A stretch of DNA of 64,000 nt, from NCBI RefSeq assembly GCF_028372415.1, contig NC_092873.1, forward strand, positions 350,013,390 to 350,077,389, given 5' to 3'. The notes under the pieces were generated by a model. It was not told the origin of the DNA. It was given only the letters and a program-made list of their open reading frames with translations, and made no database searches. Below are positions 63,515-64,000 of this stretch, piece by piece (position 1 is the stretch's first letter; every line of letters begins with the position of its first letter). Origin of the DNA: Notamacropus eugenii (Eukaryota; Chordata; Mammalia; Diprotodontia; Macropodidae). Position numbers and translations under genes: made by a program.

Positions 63515-63613
63515 CTTCTCCAAATCTTCCATGGATCCAAAGTAGCTGTTAAAGGTGCTGGATTTACCATCTGGCTTCTCCACACAGGTGGGATGGTCTT
63601 CCTTATTTAGAAA
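63515..63613 (-). CDS. Candidate coding exon of an unrecognised gene
   Basis: The minus strand has an acceptor in a pyrimidine-rich context (ctctgatctcctag, AG at 63615-63614) and a strong donor AAG|GTGAGT (GT at 63514-63513). They bound exactly 99 bp that are open in one frame, 33 codons, phase 0 at both ends as judged from that frame. The peptide includes HPTCVEKPDGKSSTFNSYFG and ends SMEDLEK. It does not match any protein I recall, including PYY, PPY, MPP2, MPP3 or CFAP97D1. The flanks look repeat-free. It could be an internal exon of a lineage-specific or fast-evolving gene that continues outside the window, or chance. Confidence 0.4.
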
Positions 63614-64000
63614 CTAGGAGATCAGAGTCTAGGCTTGTCAGTGTGGTGCTGTTGGTCTAATGGTGACATGATCTCCTGAACATTCCTAGTGTAATTCTTG
63701 TTTTCAGACCCTAGTACAAGTTGGGATGGGTTGGGAAGTCAAGTGAGAGGCTAGAGAGAATCATCTCTTATTCTTCATAAGACTTGGGGGAATATCCCAA
63801 GTATCTGAGTGCTTAGCTCTCTCCACTGCTGTGTTCAAATCTTAGGTAGATTTCCCTTGAAAAGGGCAATATTCTTGGTTGGCCTCATTGTTCATTAGGA
63901 AGGTAGTGTTGAATGGTTGGTCAGGCAGGATTCTAATCATTGATAGCTTCTTTGGCTCCCTTTACCTGGCTTGTACCTGGCTGGCACCAATGTCAGTCAA

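Overview
This is nuclear DNA from a marsupial. The host genes have vertebrate exon-intron structure with GT-AG splice sites, and most of the remaining DNA is the typical marsupial repeat mix: tRNA-derived CORE/WSINE-type SINEs, MIR/THER-like SINEs, L2, L3/CR1, and L1 plus its ORF1-only relative HAL1. I cannot name the species from the sequence alone.

Genes, left to right. (1) The last coding exon of LSM12 (+, 1226-1318) ends in the family's conserved C-terminus; the rest of the gene lies left of the window. (2) TMEM101 (+, 18445-23685) is complete: four coding exons, 257 residues, same length as the human protein as I recall it, with a CpG-island promoter. (3) NAGS (-, 25988-31945), mitochondrial N-acetylglutamate synthase, is complete: seven coding exons, about 545 residues, also with a CpG-island promoter. 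TMEM101 and NAGS are tail to tail. The order LSM12-TMEM101-NAGS matches human 17q21.31 (inverted here), where PYY and PPY come next. I found no PYY or PPY coding exon in the 32 kb right of NAGS. Three features there could belong to the PYY side: a strong + strand splice donor inside the NAGS CpG promoter (32181), a TATA box followed by a donor (49954-49995), and a repeat-poor block (51040-51470).

Region by region. 1-1225 is LSM12 intron. 1319 to about 2860 is its 3' UTR with two poly(A) candidates. 2860-18140 is intergenic, mostly old L1/HAL1, L3/CR1 and SINE fossils plus a leucine-rich-repeat gene relic near 13.7-14.1 kb. 18140-24490 is TMEM101. 25988-32150 is NAGS. 32150-63500 is gene-poor and repeat-rich: an L1 ORF2 fragment, many SINEs, three probable solo LTR fossils (46.3, 47.3 and 48.4 kb), long microsatellites and purine tracts (39.5, 50.3, 51.6-52.4 kb), and a four-layer transposon nest (53.6-60 kb). 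In that nest a full-length HAL1 interrupts an L3/CR1 element and is itself interrupted by a second HAL1; both HAL1 insertions have recognisable target-site duplications. Near the right end, 63515-63613 (-) looks like a 99-bp coding exon of a gene I do not recognise.

I saw no RNA gene, CRISPR array or other new functional system. The most useful leads are the 63.5-kb exon, the candidate PYY-side exons and regulatory block, and the datable HAL1 nest.
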